Part shown: positions 45,057-55,342 of the stretch, in pieces
Numbering within the stretch: position 1 is the first letter of the stretch
Layout of the letters: every line of letters begins with the position of its first letter
Origin: Acidimicrobiaceae bacterium
Lineage (GTDB): Bacteria; Actinomycetota; Acidimicrobiia; Acidimicrobiales; Poriferisodalaceae
NCBI GenBank assembly: GCA_026713105.1
Contig: JAPOPC010000050.1
Coordinates: 1-64,000 of the forward strand
Direction: 5' to 3'
Length of the DNA: 64,000 nucleotides
Made by a program: the position numbers and the translations under genes
Notes under the pieces: generated by a model
Database searches by the model: none
What the model saw: the letters and a program-made list of their open reading frames with translations, nothing else
What the model was told of the DNA's origin: nothing

Positions 45057-46211
45057 ATGGAGATCACACTTGACACCCGGGGCGGCCCGTCGAATGGTCC
45101 GTACTTCGAGGACGCCGAGGGCTTCAACATGCCGGAGCCGCCCGGCAACGGGAGTCGGCGAATCCCGTTGGGAGACTTTCCGACCGGACCCGACGTGGGA
45201 TCCCGCCTGCCCGACATCGTTGCGACCGACCAGTCCGGCCGCACCGTGGATGTGCACGCCGACCGTGCGGGCCAGCCGGCTGTGGTGGTGTTCTACCGCT
45301 CGGCAGTGTGGTGACCGCCGTGCCGCACCCAGCTGGTCGAGCTGGAACGAGGCATGGATGCCTACCGGGCAGCGGGCGTGCGCCTGTATGCGCTGAGCTA
45401 CGACGAGCCCGACGCGCTGGCCGACTACGCGAAGGCTCACGACACCACGTTCACCATGCTGTCGGACCCCGACAGCGAGGTCATCGAGTCGTTCGGGATC
45501 CTGAACACGCTGATCCCGCCCGATGACCACCCGTGGTATGGCCTTCCGTTTCCAGGGTCGTACGTCGTCGATGCGGACGGGATCGTCGTAGCGAAGTTCT
45601 TCGAGCACAACTTCGCCGTGCGCTCCGGTCCCGAGCAGATGCTCGCTGCTGCTCTCGGCCAAGAATTCGAGGCTGAGGATGTGCGCGGCGGGCAGCCGGT
45701 CGACCGGGTCTCCGCGGAGGTGATGGTCGACGGCGATCGGCTGCCGATGGGCGTCACTCGCCACATCGTCGCGACGTTCCGCGTGCCCGAGGGCCAACAC
45801 CTCTACGGCGAACCTGTGCCCGAGGGCCTGGTGGCTTCAACGATCGAACTCGACGACAGCGACGGGATCCTGTCCTACGAGATGCTGGCGCCGCCGACTT
45901 CACCCCTGACTCTTGCCGGGTCGGGCGAAACGCTGCAGACCTATGAGGGGGATGTGGTGCTGCGGCTTCCGATTGCGCAGAACGCCCGGCAAATGCAAAA
46001 GGACGACGACGGTCGTTACGTCACAATCAGCGGCCGGCTTCGCTGGCAGGCCTGCGACGACAACGAGTGCTTCTTGCCCGAGTCGATGCCGTTCAGCTTC
46101 CGCGTCGAGGCCGGCTTCCCGGTTCTGGGCGACATGGGGCCCGGTGTCGGCCGGGTACCGGCCATGAACGGCGCACAGCACTTCCAGCGCCTGATCGACC
46201 GCCGTGCTTGA
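45057..46211 (+). CDS. Redoxin-DsbD-alpha fusion selenoprotein with in-frame UGA
   Basis: Read through the TGA at 45312-45314, this is a 384-residue protein. Residues 55-210 are an AhpC/TSA-type redoxin (RLPDIVATDQSG, VVVFYRSAVW, then Sec86-Pro-Pro-Cys89-Arg), so the UGA replaces the first cysteine of a CPPC-like redox centre. Residues 230-365 resemble the DsbD alpha domain, with a Cys333-x4-Cys338 pair in QACDDNECFLPE. Redox relay between the two domains is inferred. The ATG at 45057 has GGAG six bases upstream. No signal peptide is seen. A bSECIS-like hairpin follows the UGA. It converges with the linalool dehydratase-like gene, 13 bases apart. Confidence 0.9.
45312..45345 (+). promoter_or_regulatory. 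bSECIS-like hairpin with UGA(Sec), redoxin-DsbD gene
   Basis: After the UGA at 45312-45314 and a 14-nt spacer, CCAGCT (45329-45334) pairs perfectly with AGCTGG (45340-45345) around a GGTCG loop. Spacer, stem length and GGUC loop start are the same as in the redoxin gene at 9621-9654. Confidence 0.83.
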
Positions 46212-46224
46212 GACGATCGGCGCC

Positions 46225-47727
46225 TCACAGATCTGATGGCCGAGCGGACGACCTCGTCCAAGCCTTTCCCCAGGCCGAAGGAGCCAGCTCGATCTCGCCG
46301 TCAACGAGAGGCGTGTCGACGATCAGGTCTCGTTCAGTCGAGCTCACCGTGACACCTTCTGGTCCGGCAATCCGCCATGACCCAGGGGCAGCGCCGACGA
46401 CCCTGAACGTCGTCCGCTGACGTGGCTGGGGTTGCAGCGGTGCCAGGTTGAGCCGCAGCGTGCTGCCGACCCATTCGGCCTGGCGCAGGGCGACACGAGG
46501 AAAGTCGACATCGACCACTTGAGGGCAACGCTCCAGCGGCGCTGCCGAGAGCGCTGTCCAGCGCCCCGGACCGCCCGCTTCGGCCGCCGCCAGGAATGCG
46601 TTGAACTGGCCCCGGGGGTGCTCTTCTTCCAATCCCATGCCCCAGGTGAACTCGCCCCGGTCGTGGTCCCAAGTGGGTTCGTACGACGCCTCGACGGCAG
46701 CCGTCAGCCGTTCGGCGAGGTCGGTCATGCCCCATTCATGGGCCAGCACCAGCGACGACGGGATCCCGCGGCCGGCAATCAGCGGGAGGTCGGGGCTCTC
46801 GTCGAGCCGTGCCGACCGGCAGGCTGCCTCGAACAGGCGCCGGGCCTCGTCGGCCTGCTGGGGAGCCACGTAAAAGGCCGTCGTCAGCGCCGCCCGCACC
46901 GGCAGGCGGTGATGCACGTCGATCAGGGGGTCGTAATACATGGTGGTGGTCGTGGGCTCGGCCTCGCCGACCAGGCCCAGGTAGTGCTCTCGGGCGTATT
47001 CCCACCACGGATCGAAAGCTGCGGGGTGATGATCGGTGCCGTAGCGGTTGTCGTGAAGCCTCAGACCGAGGCCGGCTCCGGCCAGTCAGAACGGCCAGAT
47101 CTTGGTGTTCTCTCAGTGGCAGCCGATCGGGGCGGCCAGCCACTGCTGGCGCAAGTGAGCGGCAATCGCCGAGTGCGTCCACGTGAATGTGTGCTCGCCG
47201 TCGCGAATCATGTCGAACGGTTCGTTCCAACGGCTTTCGGCGGCGATCATCTCGCGGATGCCGAGCAGCACCAAGAAGAAGCCCTTGTAGAAGAGCATTC
47301 CGTCGGCAGCGACCGGATCCATCTGGACGCCCCACGGCTCGGTGCCGTTGGCCGTCCAGCCGGGCACGTCGTATTCGCCCCACAGCTGTCGAGGGATGAA
47401 CGGCCGGTAGGCGTCGGGATAGTTGGCCCGGTCGGGATCAGGACCGAACTGGGTGAGCCAGTCCGAAGCCGACCACCAGCCGGTGTGGCGCTCGATCATC
47501 TGGTCCAGCACGGCGACGTAACGCTCGGTCCACGCCGGTGTGCGATGGGCCATCAGTCCGAGGGCGTAGGACGAGTCGACCAGGTCGAAACGATGCCAGC
47601 TCGCCATGGGCGGATCGGAGCGGTCGTCCCAGTGGGGGTGCGGCTGGCCGGTGCGTGACCAGTCGTCGGCAGTATGGGCCTTGCGATCGAGGTACCGGAG
47701 CCACCCCAGGCTGCGATCGGACAGCAT
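46225..47727 (-). CDS. Linalool dehydratase/isomerase-like protein with two in-frame UGA codons
   Basis: Read through two TGA codons (47115-47113 and 47088-47086), this is a 500-residue alpha/alpha-barrel-like protein. Around the UGAs it reads GCH, Sec205, ENTKIWPF, Sec214, LAGAGLGLRLHDNRYGTD. From memory, the LinD catalytic cysteines C171 and C180 lie in CEPDNYFVQC followed by an L-L-D-GTD pattern: identical nine-residue spacing, with Glu after the first. Upstream LVDSSYALG and FYKGFFLVLLG match the LinD Asp39 and YKGH regions, although His129 appears to be Phe. The reaction may be hydration, dehydration or isomerisation of a terpenoid-like alcohol, which is inference. It is the last gene of a four-gene run, 27 bases after an alpha/beta hydrolase. 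No signal peptide is evident. Confidence 0.87.
47057..47088 (-). promoter_or_regulatory. bSECIS-like hairpin for the second UGA(Sec214)
   Basis: Twelve nt after the UGA (47088-47086), GGCCTC (47073-47068) pairs with GAGGCT (47062-47057, one G-U pair) around a GGTCT loop, the same loop as in the redoxin gene and the E. coli fdhF SECIS. A competing GGCCGG/CCGGCC fold lies just upstream. Confidence 0.78.
47078..47115 (-). promoter_or_regulatory. bSECIS-like hairpin for the first UGA(Sec205)
   Basis: Fourteen nt after the UGA (47115-47113), CTGGCC (47098-47093) pairs with GGCCGG (47083-47078, one U-G pair) around a 9-nt loop beginning GTTCT. The second UGA lies inside this loop. The spacer equals that of the other elements, but the loop is larger and less canonical. 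Confidence 0.6.
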
Positions 47728-47754
47728 CGACGTTCCCGCTCTGTTCTTCGCCAG

Positions 47755-48630
47755 CTACTCGGCGGTGTGAGCGAGGATGGCTTCGGTCACCTGCGGCCAG
47801 ACCACCTCGGGAAGCTCATGGCCGACCCGGTCGAGGGTCACCATGCGCGCCCCGTCGATGGCTTCCACGGTGGCTTCGCCGTGGGGGTACGGCAGGATCG
47901 GATCCTCGGTGCCGTGGATGACGATCGTCGGCGTGGAGATGTCGCGCAGCTGCTCGGCACGGTTCTCCTCGTCCATGAGCGCCATGCCGTGGTTGTGCAT
48001 TGTCGGCCAGTCGGCGGCCCGGTCGTACTCCCGCTCGAAGATTGCCGTGAAGCGCTCGACGTCGAATTCGGATCGGCTGCCGGCGAGTGCACCGAAATTT
48101 TCAAGCCGCGACCGCACCCGGTCTTCGCGTGTGAGCGGCGGCTCCGACATCCACTTCATGGTGAGCTCGATGTACTCCGGCAGCGGCGGCGGCAGCTCCG
48201 GGGTCTCTCCCATGAAGATCGCTCTCGCGATCTCCCCGCCCGCAGGCGTCGACATGATCGATGTCATCGTCCGGATGCGCCCGGGATGGTCGATCGCCAC
48301 TTGCTGGCTGATCATCCCGCCCATCGATGCCCCAACGAGATGTGCGCTGGAAAGCCCGTAGGCGTCGAGCACTCCCACGGCGTCGTTCGCCATGTCTGCG
48401 AGGCCGTACGTCTCCTGTTCGAGGTCGAAGGTCGTGGACTGGCCCGTGTCCCGGTTGTCGAATCGGATCACGTAGCGCCCGCCGTCGACGAGCCCGGCGA
48501 TGAAGCCTTCCTCCCACAGGATCATCTGGGCGCTCGCGCCCATCACGAGCAGGATCGGAGTGTCCCCTGGGTCGCCGAAGTCCTCGGTGCAGATGTCGAT
48601 CCCGTTGGCCTTGATCATTCGCTCAGCCAT
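47755..48630 (-). CDS. Alpha/beta hydrolase
   Basis: The 291-residue hydrolase has the nucleophile elbow GASMGG (LVGASMGGMISQQVA), an N-terminal LLVMGASAQMILWEEGF oxyanion region, the FDNRDTGQS motif, and a C-terminal His in DRVGHELPE. It resembles RdmC-type esterases and could hydrolyse an ester or lactone. The ATG at 48630 follows AGGGGG. It lies between an LLM oxidoreductase gene and the selenoprotein linalool dehydratase-like gene, so a shared pathway is likely. Confidence 0.88.
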   Translation of the reverse strand: MAERMIKANGIDICTEDFGDPGDTPILLVMGASAQMILWEEGFIAGLVDGGRYVIRFDNRDTGQSTTFDLEQETYGLADMANDAVGVLDAYGLSSAHLVGASMGGMISQQVAIDHPGRIRTMTSIMSTPAGGEIARAIFMGETPELPPPLPEYIELTMKWMSEPPLTREDRVRSRLENFGALAGSRSEFDVERFTAIFEREYDRAADWPTMHNHGMALMDEENRAEQLRDISTPTIVIHGTEDPILPYPHGEATVEAIDGARMVTLDRVGHELPEVVWPQVTEAILAHTAE

Positions 48631-48711
48631 GACGCCCCCTCGAGCCTGCGGCGCTGCCGCGGCTCCGACGCTAGCCCTCGCAGCTTCCGGCAATTTGGGG
48701 GGACTGCGCTC

Positions 48712-49737
48712 TCAGACGCTGGCGAGCGAGACCACCTCGAACATCGACTCGTAGCCGGCGATCCCAGACGCATCAGTGCGCTGAGGCACCCGGAACAGGA
48801 TGATCTCCGAAGTCAGACCGCTGTAGTCGGCGATGCGAGCCGCGCATTGGGCCGGTGTGCCGGTGATGCTCATGGAGTCGACGACCTCGTCGGGCACCAG
48901 CTCCATCGCCTCGCGTACCTGCCCTTGGGGCATCAGCCGGGTCGCGGCGTCGGCGAACTCGTCGAAGCCGAGTTGGCGAAGCTGCGAGTCGTAGTACGGG
49001 TGCGGCACGGGGTGGAACAGCCCGCAGATGGTGGCTCGGGTGGCGTTGCGGGCCAGTTCTTCGTCCTGATTGACGCTGAGGAACGATCCCATCAGGAATC
49101 CGACGCCGTCGGGGTCGCGACCCGCATCGGTGGCGGCCTGGCGCGCTGCTGGCCCGACGATGTCGCGCATGAATTCGACCGAGGACATCACGCCGACGCC
49201 GACCCCATCGGCGACCTCGCCCGCCAAGCGGACCATCTTGGGTCCCGAAGCGGACAGGTACACCGGGATCGACGGCCTCGTCGGCTCCCACGTGGCCCGC
49301 CAGCGGATGCGGTGGTGATCGCCCTCGTAACGCACCGGCTCCCCCGCCCGTCCGGCGACGGCGCTGCGCACGATCTCGATGTAGTCGCGCAGCTTGCCGA
49401 GAGGGCGGAACTCGTCGATGCCCATGTACCACTCGTTGAAATGGCGGTTGCCGGTGCCGAGGCCGAGCGTGAACCGACCCCCGCTCATCTCGTCGAGGTC
49501 CCGGGCTGCGATCGCCGTCAGCCACGGTTCGCGGGCATAGGCGTTGGCGATGTACGTGCCGACCGTCACCCGCTCAGTCGCAGCGATCACGGCGGCTGCA
49601 GACACGAAGGCACTGCGACCGGCCTCGACGGTGTACATCGAGTCCATACCGGCGGCCTCGCCTTCGCGGGCCAGCTCGACGAAGTCGGCCATCGAGTCCT
49701 CGAAGCCAAGCAAGAGGCCAAGCGCGGGTTTTGACAT
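48712..49737 (-). CDS. F420-type LLM flavin-dependent oxidoreductase
   Basis: This 341-residue luciferase-like TIM-barrel enzyme resembles the F420-dependent group (GLLLGFEDSMADFVELAREGE, SMYTVEAGRSAF, GTYIANAYAREPWLTA, GRFTLGLGTGNRHFNEWYMG). It probably oxidises an alcohol or reduces an unsaturated group. The ATG follows a strong GGAGGAG site. It sits 24 bases after the PhnD-like gene and 81 bases before the hydrolase gene. Confidence 0.88.
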   Translation of the reverse strand: MSKPALGLLLGFEDSMADFVELAREGEAAGMDSMYTVEAGRSAFVSAAAVIAATERVTVGTYIANAYAREPWLTAIAARDLDEMSGGRFTLGLGTGNRHFNEWYMGIDEFRPLGKLRDYIEIVRSAVAGRAGEPVRYEGDHHRIRWRATWEPTRPSIPVYLSASGPKMVRLAGEVADGVGVGVMSSVEFMRDIVGPAARQAATDAGRDPDGVGFLMGSFLSVNQDEELARNATRATICGLFHPVPHPYYDSQLRQLGFDEFADAATRLMPQGQVREAMELVPDEVVDSMSITGTPAQCAARIADYSGLTSEIILFRVPQRTDASGIAGYESMFEVVSLASV

Positions 49738-49761
49738 GTCTGGTTCTCCTCCGGGTGGGCT

Positions 49762-50595
49762 CTAGAAGATCTTGCCGACGAGATCAGCGTGCTCGACCGC
49801 GCCCATGAGGTCGCTCCAGCCGTCGTCGGTGGCTCGCACCCATTTGGACAGGTGCTCCATGCGCATCATCTCGGCGATCTCGGGATCGGCTGGGTCCATG
49901 GCGACAAGGAGTTCTACGAACTGCTCGCACGCGTCGTCGCTCAGACTCGGACCGGAGGTGAACGCACAGTGACAGTAGGGACGTGTGCGCCACACCTCGA
50001 CGATGTCGTCCGCGGCCAGCTCGTGGCGACGCAGCAGATACCCGAGCCACGGTTCGAAGATGACGCCGGCGTCGGCCCGACCGTCCAGGACGGCCCCGAA
50101 GATCGTCCGGTCGTCCACCCATCGCTGCAAGTTGGAGTACTCGGTGGCTTCGAGTTCGACGAGTTCGCAGTCTGATTCAACGTCGAGACCGTCTTCGGCG
50201 AGCTGTGCCGCTGGCAGCAAGTACAGCTCGCTGGAGATGTCCACGCCCATGGCGAGTCGCCGACCGCGCAGGTCGTCGAGATCGGCGATGGCAGCGTCGG
50301 CTCGGGCGACGATGAGCGAGTGGACATCCTCGTCGGTGTCGCGCATCGCGAGCGTCCGGCATGCACTCGGGGACCGCAGCAACAGCTGGGCGTGTGCCAT
50401 CGGGGCGTTCCACGCAATGTCGACGTGGCCGTCCAGCACGGCGCTGCCCAGCGCGTCGTAGGTGGAATAGAGCGCGTACTCCGTCTCGAGGCCAGCCTCG
50501 TTGAAGTACTTGCGGATGGCGTTCCAGATGTAGACCGCTCGCTTCGGATCAGCAGCCGTGGCGCCGATCATGAGCGGCCGCGGGCGTTCGGTCAT
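49762..50595 (-). CDS. PhnD-like periplasmic-binding-protein-fold protein without signal peptide
   Basis: The 277-residue protein resembles PhnD-type substrate-binding proteins (YNEAGLETEYALYST-like N-lobe, LDGHVDIAWNAPMAHAQ, DLRGRRLAMGVDISSE, GRADAGVIFEPWLGY). It lacks the signal peptide or lipobox of an ABC transporter receptor, and no permease or ATPase is nearby. It may be a cytosolic enzyme or sensor using this fold, as MqnA/MqnD-type enzymes do. It heads the run leading to the LinD-like selenoprotein gene, 58 bases after katG. Confidence 0.8.
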   Translation of the reverse strand: MTERPRPLMIGATAADPKRAVYIWNAIRKYFNEAGLETEYALYSTYDALGSAVLDGHVDIAWNAPMAHAQLLLRSPSACRTLAMRDTDEDVHSLIVARADAAIADLDDLRGRRLAMGVDISSELYLLPAAQLAEDGLDVESDCELVELEATEYSNLQRWVDDRTIFGAVLDGRADAGVIFEPWLGYLLRRHELAADDIVEVWRTRPYCHCAFTSGPSLSDDACEQFVELLVAMDPADPEIAEMMRMEHLSKWVRATDDGWSDLMGAVEHADLVGKIF

Positions 50596-50653
50596 GGGCT
50601 CATCCCCCGCCGCCCAACGTAGTGCCGGGCCCGAAGGCGAAGCTCAGGTCAAC

Positions 50654-53307
<2,654 letters not shown>

Positions 53308-53319
53308 GGCAGCAGTATA

Positions 53320-53336
53320 TCTGATTCTAGATTAGA
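53320..53336. promoter_or_regulatory. Candidate FurA operator
   Basis: TCTGAT and ATTAGA form an imperfect inverted repeat (one mismatch) around TCTAG in an AT-rich island just upstream of furA. The position fits an autoregulatory Fur-family site; the match to any consensus is only approximate. Confidence 0.45.
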
Positions 53337-53412
53337 TCCAATTTCAGGACTACACTAAAATGCTGCGCGCGTGGATGGCGTCGGCTGCGTCTGGCCCGAG
53401 TCCGAGGCCCTG

Positions 53413-53757
53413 TTACCCGGGGATGTCGAGGATGAGTCCGAGGACCTCACGGACTTGGGAGAGCGCGGCCGATCCGATGTTGCCCCTGGATTCGCGAATC
53501 CGTCCTGCGGCAACGGCCCGGACGTGCTGGCACTGCGCCGCCGAGGCGGTGTCCAGCCCGTTGTGAGGATCAGCCTCGAGTTCGACCTCGGACACGAACT
53601 TTCGAAGTCGTGACGTCAGAGGCACCACATGAATGACACTCGGTGCATTGTCGAGCACACGCTGAGCAGTCACGATGACTGCCGGATGGCGGAAACCTGC
53701 TTCTCGCCCTTCAGGCAGGCCGAGATCGAGGTCGACGACGTCACCCGAGGTCAGCAT
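53413..53757 (-). CDS. MazF/PemK-like toxin
   Basis: The 114-residue protein resembles MazF endoribonucleases: GDVVDLDLGLPEGREAGFRHPAVIVT at the N-terminus, VVPLTSRLRKF, and SAAQCQHVRAV. It would cleave mRNA when unopposed. The ATG at 53757 overlaps the antitoxin gene by 17 bases, which supports this start over one eleven codons earlier. Confidence 0.85.
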   Translation of the reverse strand: MLTSGDVVDLDLGLPEGREAGFRHPAVIVTAQRVLDNAPSVIHVVPLTSRLRKFVSEVELEADPHNGLDTASAAQCQHVRAVAAGRIRESRGNIGSAALSQVREVLGLILDIPG

Positions 53758-53935
53758 CAAGCCAGGCGGTCTCGGCTTCGTCGAGCTCACCGCTCAACTC
53801 CGCACCGATCTCATCTTGGCGCAGGCGGCGCACCGCCAATTTGACGGTGTCGCCCACGCTTGCACCGAGCATCGTTGCGAGCTTCTTCAATTCCCGATGC
53901 GTCACGACGTCGATGCGAACGCTGGTGCACTGCAT
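53741..53935 (-). CDS. Small antitoxin paired with MazF-like toxin
   Basis: The 64-residue protein (VRIDVVTHRELKKLATMLGA, GDTVKLAVRRLRQDEIG) looks like a ribbon-helix-helix DNA-binding antitoxin with an acidic C-terminus (ELSGELDEAETAWLDADLG). It precedes and overlaps the MazF-like gene. It presumably represses the operon and neutralises the toxin. Confidence 0.75.
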   Translation of the reverse strand: MQCTSVRIDVVTHRELKKLATMLGASVGDTVKLAVRRLRQDEIGAELSGELDEAETAWLDADLG

Positions 53936-54089
53936 GCAAATACGTTAACAGAGATGCATGCACTGCCTCCGTGGCCACGGGGCGTCATGCGCCCCGCTGA
54001 CAGGAAACGGATGGGACAATGTGTGAGTAGCGGGCGTCATCGACGATCTGCTTCGGCGTATCGCCGAGTTCCATCGCAGCCGCCCCGCC

Positions 54090-54638
54090 GTGCCCGAATT
54101 TCCGATGGTCGCCGACGTGCTCGACGCGCTGGATGAAGCCCGCAGTCCCATGCTGGTCCAGGCTCGCTACCTGCCGGTGCTGCGTCACCTTGACGCCGTT
54201 GAGCTCAGCGGTGATGCCGCGGTGGACGCCGTGCTCGAGGAATTCCTGGCTCTTGCCCCGTCTCTGCCGTGGATTCAGACCGCCGCTTATCGCGGCGTGC
54301 TGAGCCAGGAGTTCCACGACAACTACGGCTACGTGCAGCTCGTCGGCCCGAGCTCGATCGTCGAGCATCGCTCGGTGCGCGTCGGCATCGCCGTGTGGGG
54401 TCCGAACCTGCACTACCCCAGCCACCATCACGAGGCCGAGGAGCTGTACCACGTGCTCGCCGGCGAGCCCTGCTTCACCACCGATGGTGTGCGCCGCACC
54501 ATCGAACCCGGTGATGCGGTGCATCACGCACCGTGGCAGCCGCACCAGCAGGATTTCGGCGCGACACCGACGGTGCTGCTCTACTGCTGGACCGGCGCCG
54601 TAGTAGCCGACGCGGCACTTGTCGAGGGCGCGTGCTGA
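54090..54638 (+). CDS. DMSP-lyase-like cupin (DddL/DddQ family)
   Basis: From the GTG at 54090 this is a 182-residue cupin with the metal motif of DMSP lyases, YPSHHHEAEELYHVL (His112, His114, Glu118, Tyr120), and a distal His in AVHHAPWQPHQ. Such enzymes split dimethylsulfoniopropionate to dimethyl sulfide and acrylate. Coding sequence appears to continue upstream (IDDLLRRIAEFHRSRPA), back to a TGA at 54024, but offers no ATG, GTG or TTG there, so a CTG at 54048 or a sequence error is possible. No acrylate-utilisation genes are adjacent. The family is convincing; the substrate is inferred. Confidence 0.75.
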   Translation: MPEFPMVADVLDALDEARSPMLVQARYLPVLRHLDAVELSGDAAVDAVLEEFLALAPSLPWIQTAAYRGVLSQEFHDNYGYVQLVGPSSIVEHRSVRVGIAVWGPNLHYPSHHHEAEELYHVLAGEPCFTTDGVRRTIEPGDAVHHAPWQPHQQDFGATPTVLLYCWTGAVVADAALVEGAC

Positions 54639-54653
54639 ACGCTCTTGTGGGGG

Positions 54654-55097
54654 CTAGCCCTCGGCGACGGCCTTGAGGTTCTCCAACGACTGGGCGATGT
54701 TCTTCACCAGCAGGCTGTGACGGTTGTGCTTCTGGAAGAACTCCATGTCGAGAATCGGCGAATCGAAGCTCTCGGTGACCCGACAGCCTGACGACGTGGC
54801 TTCGATCTCGTAGCGCCACAGCGTGCGACGGCCGTCCTGGGCGGGCACTTCGAACGCCCACTCCCGACCGGGATCGGCGGCTACGACGACGCAGCCCGCG
54901 TCCCACTTCATGTCGCCGTTCTGGTTGTAGCCACGGAACTTCGCACCGACCTCGGGACCGGTCGAGCCGTCCTCCCACTCCGACTTGTAGCACTCAGGGC
55001 TGATCTCGCTGATGCGGGACAGGTCTGTCAGGATCCCGTACACCGCCTCGGGGCTTGCGGCAATGTCGATGCTGGTGCTGGCAGTGGTCTCAACCAT
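54654..55097 (-). CDS. SRPBCC-family protein
   Basis: This 147-residue START/Bet v 1-like protein has the pattern STSIDIAASPEAVYGILTDL typical of polyketide cyclase/dehydrase-like SRPBCC proteins, and a hydrophobic ligand cavity is expected. It is convergent with the DMSP-lyase-like gene, 15 bases apart. The ligand is unknown. Confidence 0.86.
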   Translation of the reverse strand: MVETTASTSIDIAASPEAVYGILTDLSRISEISPECYKSEWEDGSTGPEVGAKFRGYNQNGDMKWDAGCVVVAADPGREWAFEVPAQDGRRTLWRYEIEATSSGCRVTESFDSPILDMEFFQKHNRHSLLVKNIAQSLENLKAVAEG

Positions 55098-55215
55098 GGG
55101 GCTCTCCTGTTTGGGGATGGCAGCAGCGAGAGGCTATCGACATACAACCCACGAGATTGCGTTCGAAGTGGTGGTGGAATGAACAGGTGCCGGAAGACAT
55201 ACCGCCCGGCTCGCG

Positions 55216-55296
55216 CGCAAGGGCCGTCCGGTCAAGAAGATGATCGGCGGCACCTGGGGTTGGCTCGACGAGGGATCCGAACTCGTCTCCACCTGA
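55216..55296 (+). pseudogene. Possible C-terminal remnant of a lost gene
   Basis: In the gap between the SRPBCC and alcohol dehydrogenase genes, one plus-strand frame encodes KGRPVKKMIGGTWGWLDEGS followed by ELVST and a TGA (55294-55296). The sequence looks protein-like, but has no start in frame within reach. It may be the tail of a decayed or frameshifted gene. The family is not recognised, and chance coding in GC-rich DNA is possible. Confidence 0.25.
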
Positions 55297-55342
55297 CGGC
55301 GCCTCAGCGAAGCCGTGAGCGGTCGCTATCAGTCATGTTCTG

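Noticed and set aside
46225-47727. Pseudogene with two nonsense mutations
   Set aside because: Both stops are TGA, both fall on the catalytic-cysteine columns of the LinD family, and the rest of the frame is intact with no frameshift.
54003-54092. GTG-TGA at 54021 as a selenocysteine codon at the start of the DMSP-lyase-like gene
   Set aside because: The position is not an active site, no 6-bp hairpin with a GGUC loop follows at the right distance, and the upstream residues do not match the family.
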